Positions 24,212 to 32,548 of a stretch of 64,000 nucleotides of DNA are shown here, piece after piece. Made by a program: the position numbers and the translations under genes. This DNA is from JBMNGN01 sp050949865 (GTDB lineage Bacteria; Bacillota; Syntrophomonadia; Syntrophomonadales; Syntrophomonadaceae). The notes beneath the pieces are model-generated. The model was not told the origin of the DNA and ran no database searches. It saw only the letters and a program-made list of their open reading frames with translations. Within the stretch, counting starts at the first letter, position 1. The number at the start of each line of letters is the position of its first letter. Location: assembly GCA_050949865.1 (NCBI GenBank), contig JBMNGN010000004.1, forward strand, positions 434,001 to 498,000. Reading direction: 5' to 3'.

Positions 24212-25461
24212 TTATAGAAGGCGGCAATCGGTTATATGGAAAAGTAAGGGTTAGTGGTGCGAAAAATGCAGGGTTAGTCGTCATAGCCGCCAGTATAATG
24301 GCGGAAGGAGAGACTATATTAGATAATATTCCTCGTATACGGGATGTTGAAGTTATGACCCAGATCCTGGGGGATATCGGGGTTGTTACCCGTTGGAATG
24401 AAGACAACAGTCTGTCCATTATATCCCCGTCAACAGATTTGAAAAGTCCCACCTCATATAAATTGGCCAAAAAATTGCGGGCCTCGAATCTTCTCTTAGG
24501 GAGTATGCTAGGCCGGCAAGGAGAATCAATTATATCCCTACCCGGAGGGTGTGATATTGGCTCCCGCCCCATGGATCTCCATATTAAGGGTATTCAAGCT
24601 TTGGGGGCCGAGATTGAAATAGAGCATGGATATATTTTCGCCAGGGCCAAGCGGCCTGCTGGAGCACGGATCTATCTTGATTTTCCCAGTGTGGGGGCTA
24701 CTGAGAACATCCTGATGATGGCTGCCAAAACCCCGGGCATCTCGGTTATAGAAAATGCGGCTAAAGAGCCTGAAATTGTAGACCTGGCCAATTTTTTAAA
24801 TTTTATGGGAGCCAAGATCAGGGGAGCCGGGACTGACATTATAAAGGTTGAGGGAGTTGAAAGGTTAACCTCAGGGAGGTATTCCATAATTCCTGATCGT
24901 ATCGAAGCAGGAACATATATGGTGGCCGCTGCCATATCTGGAGGAGAGGTGGTGGTGGAAAATGTTATCCCTACCCACCTGTACCCAATTATTGCCAAGC
25001 TTCAGGAAGCCGGAACCTATATTGTCGAAGGCGATCAACATGTCACCGTAAAAGCCGGTCCCAGGATTTTGCCGGTAGACATTAAAACCCTGCCATATCC
25101 GGGGTTTCCTACGGATATGCAATCCCAAATGATGGCCTTGCTTTCGTTGGGAGAAGGTTCTAGTATAATTGTGGAAAATGTCTTTGAGAATCGGTTTCAG
25201 ATTGTAGATGAGCTAAAGCGTATGGGAGCCAATATAAAGGTAGAAGGGCACACGGCGGTAGTTGAGGGAGTAAAAAACCTTTACGGTGCTAGGGTTAAGG
25301 CTACCGATCTCCGGGCAGGAGCAGCCCTAGTTCTGGGGGCACTGGCAGCCAAAGGTGAGACTGTTATAGAAGACGCCAACCACATTTTTAGAGGGTACGA
25401 AAACATATGCGAAAAGCTCACAAATATTGGAGCCAAGATAAAAACTGAAATATTGAGATGA
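24196..25461 (+). CDS. murA: UDP-N-acetylglucosamine 1-carboxyvinyltransferase
   Basis: 421 residues from a TTG inside the end of the preceding gene. The EPSP-synthase-type fold has SGAKNAG near residue 19 and catalytic Cys119 in LPGGCDIGSRP. That cysteine is the fosfomycin target, so the enzyme should be of the sensitive type. It transfers enolpyruvate to UDP-GlcNAc, the first committed peptidoglycan step. SGAKNAG replaces the more common SGAKNAA. Confidence 0.95.
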   Translation: MEDILVIEGGNRLYGKVRVSGAKNAGLVVIAASIMAEGETILDNIPRIRDVEVMTQILGDIGVVTRWNEDNSLSIISPSTDLKSPTSYKLAKKLRASNLLLGSMLGRQGESIISLPGGCDIGSRPMDLHIKGIQALGAEIEIEHGYIFARAKRPAGARIYLDFPSVGATENILMMAAKTPGISVIENAAKEPEIVDLANFLNFMGAKIRGAGTDIIKVEGVERLTSGRYSIIPDRIEAGTYMVAAAISGGEVVVENVIPTHLYPIIAKLQEAGTYIVEGDQHVTVKAGPRILPVDIKTLPYPGFPTDMQSQMMALLSLGEGSSIIVENVFENRFQIVDELKRMGANIKVEGHTAVVEGVKNLYGARVKATDLRAGAALVLGALAAKGETVIEDANHIFRGYENICEKLTNIGAKIKTEILR

Positions 25462-25598
25462 GGCAGTAAACAGTAAATCCCCAGTTAACCTCATCTTTTT
25501 CTGATTAATGGCCCCTATGGCAGGATATTTTGAATATTAATGAATGGTATATTCTTGATGGTTCTGCAAAAAATATCTAAAAACAGGAGGGGCCTTTC

Positions 25599-26669
25599 AT
25601 GAATCAAGATCTTTTTAAAAGAGCCGGGTTAGCCTTGGTATTTTTCTGCCTGGGATTAGGTGTATACGCCCTCTTTTTCGATATCAATGCAGCGAGCAAA
25701 CCCATGGTTGTTGAGGAAATGTCAGCAGGGGGAGTAGTAAGTAAAGTAGCTGCTGAAGTAAGTCCATCGGTTGTAGGGATAACCAACCTGAGCCGCGATG
25801 GAAATCTCTTTGAACGAGATTATACCGAGACTACGGGTTCCGGGGTTATTATTGATGAGGAAGGATACATAGTTACTAACAACCATGTGGTTAAAAATGC
25901 AGATCGCTTAATTGTAACCCTGGCAGATGGTAATGAAGAGGACGCTGCCGTAATCGGTACTGATGCAAGAACCGATCTGGCCTTAATAAAAGTAAAGGTT
26001 GATAATTATGTAACCCCAGCCGAGTTTGGAGATTCAGACCGGCTAGTAGTTGGTCAAGGTGTGGTTGCCATTGGAAATCCGTTAGGGTTGAGGTTCGCTC
26101 GTTCGGTTACCTCAGGGGTGGTTAGCGGCTTAAACCGTTTACTTACTACGGAAGAGGGATTTGCTTTTAGGCTGATTCAAACTGATGCGGCTATAAATCC
26201 AGGAAACAGTGGCGGGGCATTAGTAGACCTGGAAGGTAAAGTAATTGGTATAAATACAATAAAGATTGCGGCCCAGGGCTATGAAGGCATGGGTTTTTCT
26301 ATTCCTTCCAATCAGGTGCTAAGGGTAGTTGACGATTTAAAGAAATATGGCAAGGTTCGCCGGCCCTTGCTGGGGATTAGAATACTGGGTGAAATATCCC
26401 AGGGAGAAGCGGATTTAAAGAACCTGAAGCAATGCTGCGGAGTAATAGTAGAACCGGTAGTTGGGGGAGCAGCGTACAAGGCCGGGATACGCAGCCGGGA
26501 TATTATTATCCAGGTTGATGGAGAGCAGGTTAAAACGGCTTTGGAACTGGAAGAGAAAATTACCTCCAAGGCTGTAGGAGAGACTGTCAGCATTGTTATC
26601 GCCAGGCTTCCGCTTATTGGTGAAGGTCAGGTTCAGGTAAAAACCATTAAAGTAAAGTTGAGCGAGTAG
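25599..26669 (+). CDS. htrA: HtrA/DegP-like membrane serine protease with PDZ domain
   Basis: 356 residues with SD ACAGGAGGGG. One N-terminal membrane helix (8-28), a trypsin-like domain with catalytic His96 (NNHVV), Asp126 (RTDLAL) and Ser204 (GNSGG), and one PDZ domain (about 260-345). Works outside the membrane on misfolded or specific envelope proteins. It appears to be a single-gene unit. Confidence 0.92.
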   Translation: MNQDLFKRAGLALVFFCLGLGVYALFFDINAASKPMVVEEMSAGGVVSKVAAEVSPSVVGITNLSRDGNLFERDYTETTGSGVIIDEEGYIVTNNHVVKNADRLIVTLADGNEEDAAVIGTDARTDLALIKVKVDNYVTPAEFGDSDRLVVGQGVVAIGNPLGLRFARSVTSGVVSGLNRLLTTEEGFAFRLIQTDAAINPGNSGGALVDLEGKVIGINTIKIAAQGYEGMGFSIPSNQVLRVVDDLKKYGKVRRPLLGIRILGEISQGEADLKNLKQCCGVIVEPVVGGAAYKAGIRSRDIIIQVDGEQVKTALELEEKITSKAVGETVSIVIARLPLIGEGQVQVKTIKVKLSE

Positions 26670-26785
26670 TCAGGAATTGGTTTAGCTAATTTAATCACTC
26701 CATAATTAGCAATAGACCCCCTTATATCCAGGCTCTATCTTACAGTCCGGAGCCTTATCCTGATGCGCTCTTATAGGGATGGGTT

Positions 26786-27268
26786 ATGGTTAAATATAGA
26801 ATAATATCTGTGGGGAAAATTCAAGAAACGTTTTATATTATGGGTATTAATGAATACCTGAAAAGATTGGGTCCTTATACTCGTATTGAGCTAGTACAGG
26901 GCTTGGAGGAGAAAACCAGCCCGCGGGCCGCACACAAGGAGATTGAAAGAATCCTAACTAAAGAAGGGGAAAGAGTACTAAGGCTCTTGGGAAAAGATAG
27001 CATCCTGGTATTAATGGATACCCAGGGCATCCAGCTTAGTTCAGAGGATTTTGCCCAGAAAATCAGGGAATGGGATCAAGGTCCAAAAGGTCGAATAGAT
27101 ATAATAGTCGGAGGATCCTATGGTTTTTCTGCAGCAGTAAGAAAAAGGTCCGACTTAATGATCTCTTTCTCCAGAATGACATTTCCTCACCAAATGGCGG
27201 TTTTGATTTTAATGGAGCAAATATACCGAGGGTACAAGATCCTGAAAGGTGAACCGTATCATAAATAA
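26786..27268 (+). CDS. rlmH: 23S rRNA (pseudouridine1915-N3)-methyltransferase
   Basis: 160 residues, the usual size. SPOUT-fold motifs are visible: VLMDTQGIQLSSEDFA, IIVGGSYGFS and the C-terminal FPHQMAVLILMEQIYRGYKILKGEPYHK, which is nearly invariant and forms the SAM knot. It methylates helix 69 of 23S rRNA. The ribosome site is weak. Confidence 0.95.
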   Translation: MVKYRIISVGKIQETFYIMGINEYLKRLGPYTRIELVQGLEEKTSPRAAHKEIERILTKEGERVLRLLGKDSILVLMDTQGIQLSSEDFAQKIREWDQGPKGRIDIIVGGSYGFSAAVRKRSDLMISFSRMTFPHQMAVLILMEQIYRGYKILKGEPYHK

Positions 27269-27772
27269 AGCTGCATTTTTATATAAGATATAGATAAGTT
27301 GGGCATGGAACTGCACCTGCAGCATAATAGGCGAAGCATAAGCAACCACACACATCCTGCTGTAGAATTCCATTTAAAGACAAGTAATATGGAACATGAA
27401 ACCCGAGCTGGGTGCTGGAAACGTATAAGCCTTTTCCAACCACGGCCATAACAATTATTTTGAGGGGGAGGGGGATCCTCCCTTTTGTCATCCTTACCCT
27501 TATCTCTAGCTAATACAGATTTCGACCGGTGTAATAAAAGGTCCTGACAACCACAGTAAATTTATGGGAATAAAGGATTCTATTACCATATTGATGGCAT
27601 TTAGCTTAAATTATCGGTAAAAGACTGAATCCAGGCGTATTACCAGCAATAAACTGCTGTTCCGGTATTTGACAGATTTCTTGGAGCAGGTTTACAATTT
27701 GTATATATTATCCTATTCATCAATATTCTGGTGGTAGGGGTAAAGAAGCAGCATAGAAGGGGGAGGAGTCAA
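27269..27772. other. About 500-bp intergenic stretch without a convincing gene
   Basis: A 70-codon frame on the minus strand (27279-27491) has a Cys-rich C-terminus but no family match, and the strand opposite also reads open for 48 codons. Neither looks protein-like. A G-rich patch (27463-27474) next to GGATCC gives a partial hairpin. Possible -10 sequences precede the crotonase operon near 27705. Confidence 0.4.
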
Positions 27773-28552
27773 ATGCAGATCTGCAAGTTTGAAGTACAGG
27801 ATAATGGGGTAGCAGTATTAACGCTTAATAACCCGGAGCGCTTGAACCCACTGGATCTTAAAATGCGCAGTGATCTTGTAGAGGCCTGTAAAATCGTCCA
27901 AGAGGAAGATAGCATTAAAGTACTGGTGATAACTGGAGCCGGGCGTGGTTTTTCCAGCGGCGGAGATATTAATGGTTTACTGGCGGCTGAGGACGTTGCG
28001 GCGGTAAAACGACGGATAGATACTGCCACAAGCGCATTAAGGACCGTATATGATTTAGAAAAGCCGGTTATTGCTGCGGTAAACGGGCCGGTAGCAGGGG
28101 CCAGCCTTTCGTTGATGATGGCCTGTGACCTGGTAGTAGCTGCTGAAAGTGCGGTGTTCGGCTTTACTTTTATTAACATAGCGTTATGCCCAGATTGTGG
28201 AACCTCTCACTTCTTGGCTCGCAAAGTAGGATACCATAAGGCGGCAGAGATGGTGTTTTTCGGGAGAATACTCAAGGCTCCCGAGGCCCTGGAGATCGGC
28301 CTGGTTAATAAGCTTGTACCTACTGAAGATACGGTCCCTGCAGCACTTGAATGGGCTGATCAACTGGCAAGGAAACCATTGTTTACTATTTTGATGGATA
28401 AAAAGCTATTAAAACAGGCATTAATTAACGACTATTACCAGCAAGCTTCAATCGAAAGCATGTATCAATTGTTGGCCTGGTCATCACAGGATTTTAAAGA
28501 AGGCGCCCAGGCTTTTTTGGAAAAACGCAAGCCGCAATTCGTAGGAAAATAG
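27773..28552 (+). CDS. Crotonase-family protein (isomerase-type active site)
   Basis: 259 residues from ATG 27773 (SD GGGGGAGGAG). The oxyanion-hole signature is GRGFSSGGDI and VNGPVAGASLSL. At the position of the first hydratase glutamate (QPE in typical enoyl-CoA hydratases) it has FTF, while an aspartate is present in CPDCGT and the second glutamate in AAEMVFFG is kept. This pattern resembles PaaG-type enoyl/dienoyl-CoA isomerases more than a classical hydratase. Paired with another crotonase 15 bp downstream; beta-oxidation role inferred. Confidence 0.8.
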   Translation: MQICKFEVQDNGVAVLTLNNPERLNPLDLKMRSDLVEACKIVQEEDSIKVLVITGAGRGFSSGGDINGLLAAEDVAAVKRRIDTATSALRTVYDLEKPVIAAVNGPVAGASLSLMMACDLVVAAESAVFGFTFINIALCPDCGTSHFLARKVGYHKAAEMVFFGRILKAPEALEIGLVNKLVPTEDTVPAALEWADQLARKPLFTILMDKKLLKQALINDYYQQASIESMYQLLAWSSQDFKEGAQAFLEKRKPQFVGK

Positions 28553-28567
28553 AAAGGGGGCTATCCT

Positions 28568-29353
28568 GTGGCTGAATATAATAATCTGCTGGTTCGCAAA
28601 GAAGGAAGAGTGGCAGTCCTTACGCTTAACCGACCTGAGAAAATGAATACATTCAACCGTGATGTATGGCGGGAGATAGTCCAAGCTACTGACGAGATTG
28701 AGCAAATGGATGACCTGGGGGCAGTGGTTATCAACGCCAATGGGCAGCATTTCTCGGCAGGAATTGACCTTAACCACTTGCAAACCGGAGCGACCTCGCA
28801 AATGGTGATGAAGAATCTGCCCTGGGAACAAGCTATGTACAACAGGCTGGAAGATTTTCCTGTGCCGGTTATAGCTGCAATTCATGGCTTATGCCTGGGT
28901 TCGGGGACCGAATTGATTTTGGCCTGCGACATAAGGATCGCGGCCAATAATGCCCGTTTTGCCATTCCTGAGGTGCGGTTCGGGTTATCCCCCGACATGG
29001 GAGGTACCACCAGGTTACCCCGGTTAGTAGGACCCGGGCAGGCTAAAAGGTTAATCCTCGGCTGTGAGGAAATAGATGCCCAGGAAGCCAAAGCCATAGG
29101 GCTGGTTGAAATAATCGTAGAACCCGAGCAATTAATGGAAAGAGCTATGAAACTAGCTCAGCGCATCGCTAATTTCCCGCCGGTGGGAGTCTGGATGGCT
29201 AAAAAGGGAATCAACCTGGCGGCAGAGAGCAGCAGGACTGCTGGACAGTTGTTTGAACAGGCTCAATCTGTATTTTGCTGTGGCACTGAAGATCAAAAAG
29301 AAGCTGTCAAAGCATTTTTTGAAAAAAGAAGGCCAGTTTTTAAAGGCAAATAA
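28568..29353 (+). CDS. Crotonase-family protein, second copy
   Basis: 261 residues from a GTG with SD AAAGGGGG. Contains FSAGIDLNHL and HGLCLGSGTELILACDIR. It keeps the first glutamate (IPEVRFG) and has aspartate in SPDMGGT, but the second hydratase glutamate position reads AKRLILG. The acid-base pattern fits a delta3,5-delta2,4-dienoyl-CoA isomerase better than enoyl-CoA hydratase. The two genes share about the same length and fold but differ clearly in sequence, so they are not a recent duplication. Confidence 0.8.
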   Translation: MAEYNNLLVRKEGRVAVLTLNRPEKMNTFNRDVWREIVQATDEIEQMDDLGAVVINANGQHFSAGIDLNHLQTGATSQMVMKNLPWEQAMYNRLEDFPVPVIAAIHGLCLGSGTELILACDIRIAANNARFAIPEVRFGLSPDMGGTTRLPRLVGPGQAKRLILGCEEIDAQEAKAIGLVEIIVEPEQLMERAMKLAQRIANFPPVGVWMAKKGINLAAESSRTAGQLFEQAQSVFCCGTEDQKEAVKAFFEKRRPVFKGK

Positions 29354-29360
29354 ACTAAAG

Positions 29361-29383
29361 GGAACGGCATCCCATGCCGTTCC
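29361..29383. terminator. Shared stem-loop between convergent crotonase and dapB genes
   Basis: GGAACGGCAT and ATGCCGTTCC form a 10-bp perfect stem with a 3-nt loop between the two stops. T-rich flanks on both sides are modest, so it probably acts in both directions. Confidence 0.7.
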
Positions 29384-29387
29384 TTCA

Positions 29388-30242
29388 TTATACTATATCT
29401 ATAGCATTATCTTGTTCGGGAAAATCCGCCAGGTTTAACGCTTCCTCTACTGTGTAAAACCCAGGCGGATGATGATTAATAAAGTGTATTACTTGAATCA
29501 GGCAATCGGCAAATGCATTGCGGTTAATGCTCTCATGTTTAACGCTGATCTTTTCATTTTCACTCATGAACATTACTTCATGAATTCCGATTACTCCTCC
29601 ACCTCTAATAGCATGAACGGTGATTTCCCCGTGTTTCCTGGGATTTAATCCCTTGCGGCTGAAAAGGATTGAGGTTTCAAGGGGGATTCCCCTTTCCCGT
29701 CCAATCTCCTCAGCCAATTTAATAGCCGTCCCTGAAGGGGCATCTTTTTTATGTTTATGGTGTATTTCTACAATTTCCGTATCCCAATCGGGGAATAGAT
29801 GAGCCAAACGCTTGACTAGAGTCATCAGTACATTTATGCCGATAGTTAAATTAGGAGCGTAGACAACGGAGATTCGATTCCAAAGGCTAAGGTTTTCAAT
29901 AGTGGCTAACTCCTCTTTGGAAAAACCGGTGGTGCCAATAATGAAATTGCATTTGCATAAAGCTGCAGTCTTCAAATTTTTTAAACAGCTTTCCGGATTG
30001 GTAAAATCCACTAAAACATCAGGTTTAGTTTGCAGCAATTCATAGCTCAAGTTGTGACTGCCTTTTATCTCCAACCCGGTTTTTTTTATGTTTAAAATGT
30101 CTCCCAAATCTTGACCAACATATTTATTCTTGCTTCCGGTGCGGTGCACCACCAGGACTAGATTTAAGTGAGGATGCTCCAAAATGCTTTTGGCGATAAC
30201 CTTTCCAATCCTTCCCAGGCCTATAAGTCCTACATTAATCAT
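29388..30242 (-). CDS. dapB: 4-hydroxy-tetrahydrodipicolinate reductase
   Basis: 284 residues from ATG 30242 (MINVGLIGLGRIGKVIA), chosen because GGGAGGG lies 6 bases upstream; frames extending into the riboswitch are artefacts. The N-terminal Rossmann motif GLGRIG, FTNPESC and the catalytic EIHHKHKKDAPSGTA are the DapB signature. It reduces hydroxy-tetrahydrodipicolinate with NAD(P)H toward meso-diaminopimelate and lysine, feeding cell wall. Not linked to other dap genes here. Controlled by a c-di-AMP riboswitch. Confidence 0.93.
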   Translation of the reverse strand: MINVGLIGLGRIGKVIAKSILEHPHLNLVLVVHRTGSKNKYVGQDLGDILNIKKTGLEIKGSHNLSYELLQTKPDVLVDFTNPESCLKNLKTAALCKCNFIIGTTGFSKEELATIENLSLWNRISVVYAPNLTIGINVLMTLVKRLAHLFPDWDTEIVEIHHKHKKDAPSGTAIKLAEEIGRERGIPLETSILFSRKGLNPRKHGEITVHAIRGGGVIGIHEVMFMSENEKISVKHESINRNAFADCLIQVIHFINHHPPGFYTVEEALNLADFPEQDNAIDIV

Positions 30243-30280
30243 CTCCATCCCTCCCTTACCTTTGATAATTAATCGACGAC

Positions 30281-30475
30281 AAAAAGCGCAGGTTCCAAAC
30301 CTGCGCGGAAAATGCAAGTACAACGACTCCAAGCTCCTTATTGCTGCCCTTTGTTGCCTTTCCACGCTTGCGAGGTTAGCTGACGGGTTCGGGTCGAAAG
30401 AGCTGTAACCCTACTCATAGTGAGATTCACCCCAAAAAATGGTTCCCCCGCTTTCCTAGTCAGAAAATTAAGCGA
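30281..30475 (-). ncRNA. c-di-AMP riboswitch (ydaO/yuaA type) with terminator
   Basis: Read on the minus strand, P1 pairs CGCTT (30474-30470) with AAGCG (30369-30365). Between them lie the conserved blocks GGGGGAACCA, TTTTGGGGTGAATC, GTAGGGTTAC, GACCCGAACCCGTCAGCTAA and CCTCG, matching known ydaO aptamers in order. An intrinsic terminator follows (stem GCGCAGGTT/AACCTGCGC, 30306-30286, then five T), 38 nt before the dapB start. High c-di-AMP would be expected to stop dapB transcription. Confidence 0.9.
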
Positions 30476-30495
30476 TATATTTTTTTTGTACCCAT

Positions 30496-30525
30496 ATTAT
30501 ATAATATCTTGTGTTCATCCTACAA
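30496..30525 (-). promoter_or_regulatory. Promoter for the riboswitch-dapB transcript
   Basis: On the minus strand TTGTAG, an 18-bp spacer and a perfect TATAAT (30501-30496). Predicted start near 30489, about 15 nt before the aptamer. Confidence 0.6.
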
Positions 30526-30827
30526 TCAAAAAAAGAAAACAAAATATATAAAATTAATGGCTATTTTGCCCCTATCAGCTCATTAAGAGCGGAAAAACTG
30601 GGATTATTATGAACTTTCAATGATATATTAGCGAAATATATCCGAACCGTTCCGGGAAGTAAAAAATTAAGGGATCAGAAATAAAACAAAACCTTCCCCA
30701 ATAACGTCTAACTATAAAAAGGAGTTTATTAGTGAATTGGGCATTCTATAATTACATTTCATCTAATGTCAGAAAAAACTAATGAGAACGTATCCTTTTA
30801 TAACTAGTAAAAGAAAGGGGTTTTTGC

Positions 30828-32150
30828 ATGTTTAATCCGGTTAAAAAATCCAGAATCGTCCTTATTATTGCGCTTTGTTCCTTGTTCTTTCTAACCACTC
30901 CCGTGTTCGCCGAAGTAAGGCTGGATGTAAATGGCAGGGTTTATCAACCGGACCATAATCCTGTACTTGAAGAGGGTATTACCAGGGTAAGCCTCGATGT
31001 AATAGAAAATACCCTGGGGTGTACGGTATCCCTGGAAAATGAGAGTATTATCATCCAGGAAAACCAAGATCTATTGACCATGACGATAGGAAGCAATAAG
31101 GCATTATATAATGAAGAGGAAATAGAAATGCCGGTTGGTCCCGAAATAGTTGACGGACAAACGTATGTTCCATTGCGTTTTATTCTGGAGAGTTTCGGGT
31201 CGGAAGTGCTCTGGGAGGGTGAAACGAAAACCGTAAAAGTTAATTATAATGAAACCCGCAACAATATGACAGCTTTGGATATCCTTCTTCAATCCTCGCA
31301 AAAGATGAATGAAGCCGGAAGCTACAAGATGGTTGTAAATGCTAAATACGATATGGATGTTACCATGGAACAGGAAGGCAAAGAGCCGGAAAATATGTTA
31401 ATAAAAAGCGACAGCCAGATAGAAGGCTGGGTACAGATGGAGCCGATCTTAATGTACTTAAAACAGATGACAACTGTGAATATGCCTGAGGCCCCGCAAC
31501 CGGGAACCCAGGAGTTGGAAATGGAAATGCTGTTAAATGAAGAAGGCATGTACATGACTATGCCTGAAATAGGCTGGGTTAAATTGGATTTTATGGGATC
31601 CGATTTACAGGATTTGCTACAGCAGTCGATGACTGAAGATCCGGCAGCAACCATGCAGCAGATGAAAGATATGGCCATGTCGGTGTCTTTTGCCAATGAC
31701 CAGGAGGTGGAAGGCGCCAAATACTGGGTTGTTAAGGCAAGGTTAGGCAATGATGCCCTGGAGAGCGATTATTATACCCAGATATTAGAGAAATTGCCGG
31801 TAATGGATAACGACCAGCAATTAAAGGAATTGATGGATTCTTTATTAATAGATATGAGCTATTTAACCTGGATAAACCAGGAAACCCTTTTTAATGATTA
31901 CATGGAGGTAAATGGGGCTATTAGAATGAAAATGGATATACCGGCAACTGGAGAAAATGCCGGGGGCAACATGTTTATGGCTATGAACATGGATGCCGAT
32001 TATGCCCTTTCTGATTATGGCCAGTCATTCACTATACCTGATGTCAGCCAGGCGATAAGCTGGGAAGATATGATGCCATCTGTAACGGAACCGATTGAAG
32101 AGCCAGCTGAAGAAGTAACTGAAGAAGTAACTGAAGATCCGGTTGAATAG
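30828..32150 (+). CDS. Secreted protein with copper-amine-oxidase-like stalk domain
   Basis: 440 residues with SD AAAGGGG. An N-terminal Sec signal peptide ends near TPVFA-EV (about residue 29). Residues 29-140 form the stalk domain (VNGRVYQPDHNPVLEEG, TYVPLRFILESFG) used by Firmicutes as an extracellular module; it has no oxidase activity. A Met-rich region of lipoprotein-like beta character follows (about 150-410, DUF6612-like), then an acidic repeat tail (EEPAEEVTEEVTEDP). Probably sits at the cell surface; role unknown. The preceding 350 bp hold only a candidate TATAAT at 30747. Confidence 0.7.
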   Translation: MFNPVKKSRIVLIIALCSLFFLTTPVFAEVRLDVNGRVYQPDHNPVLEEGITRVSLDVIENTLGCTVSLENESIIIQENQDLLTMTIGSNKALYNEEEIEMPVGPEIVDGQTYVPLRFILESFGSEVLWEGETKTVKVNYNETRNNMTALDILLQSSQKMNEAGSYKMVVNAKYDMDVTMEQEGKEPENMLIKSDSQIEGWVQMEPILMYLKQMTTVNMPEAPQPGTQELEMEMLLNEEGMYMTMPEIGWVKLDFMGSDLQDLLQQSMTEDPAATMQQMKDMAMSVSFANDQEVEGAKYWVVKARLGNDALESDYYTQILEKLPVMDNDQQLKELMDSLLIDMSYLTWINQETLFNDYMEVNGAIRMKMDIPATGENAGGNMFMAMNMDADYALSDYGQSFTIPDVSQAISWEDMMPSVTEPIEEPAEEVTEEVTEDPVE

Positions 32151-32192
32151 CAGACTGAAAAATCAGTACAATAGCCAAAGGAGTAATATTAT

Positions 32193-32216
32193 AAAGGACT
32201 GCCCAAGCAGTCCTTT
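32193..32216 (+). terminator. Terminator after the stalk-domain gene
   Basis: AAAGGACTGC and GCAGTCCTTT form a 10-bp stem with a 4-nt loop ending in TTTT. Confidence 0.85.
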
Positions 32217-32225
32217 TACACTGTG

Positions 32226-32266
32226 AAAAAAGGCCATGTTTCTTAAATTAGAACCTGGCCTTTTCA
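32226..32266. terminator. Second stem-loop, bidirectional terminator type
   Basis: AAAAGGCCA (32228-32236) pairs with TGGCCTTTT (32256-32264), with an inner partly paired segment. The A-run and T-run flanks are symmetric, so it can act on either strand. The remaining 280 bp to glnS show no other feature. Confidence 0.7.
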
Positions 32267-32548
32267 TAATATATCCGATAAATATTAGGATACTAATACT
32301 TATTTCAGTTTAATCAGGGAGAAAAATAATGAGGCTTTTTATGAATTTTTGATTTTTCCTTATCACTTTTTTGCTTAGTATTGAAAAAACGGTATAATAA
32401 TAGGCGAGATTTATTAAAAAGTATTTTTGACTCATTTTGGTTGATCGAGTAAATAATATGGTTAATCAATTAACCAGTATTCCTGGAAGGAAATAAAAAG
32501 CATATCCTGGATCAATTTATATTTTATTGCCCAAAGGAGGACATGTCT

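Noticed and set aside
27279..27491. 70-residue minus-strand protein with a Cys-rich tail
   Set aside because: No family match, composition unlike a real protein and the opposite strand is also open; kept only as intergenic note.
28484..28885. 133-codon minus-strand frame across the two crotonase genes
   Set aside because: Antisense shadow over well-supported genes, with no motif.
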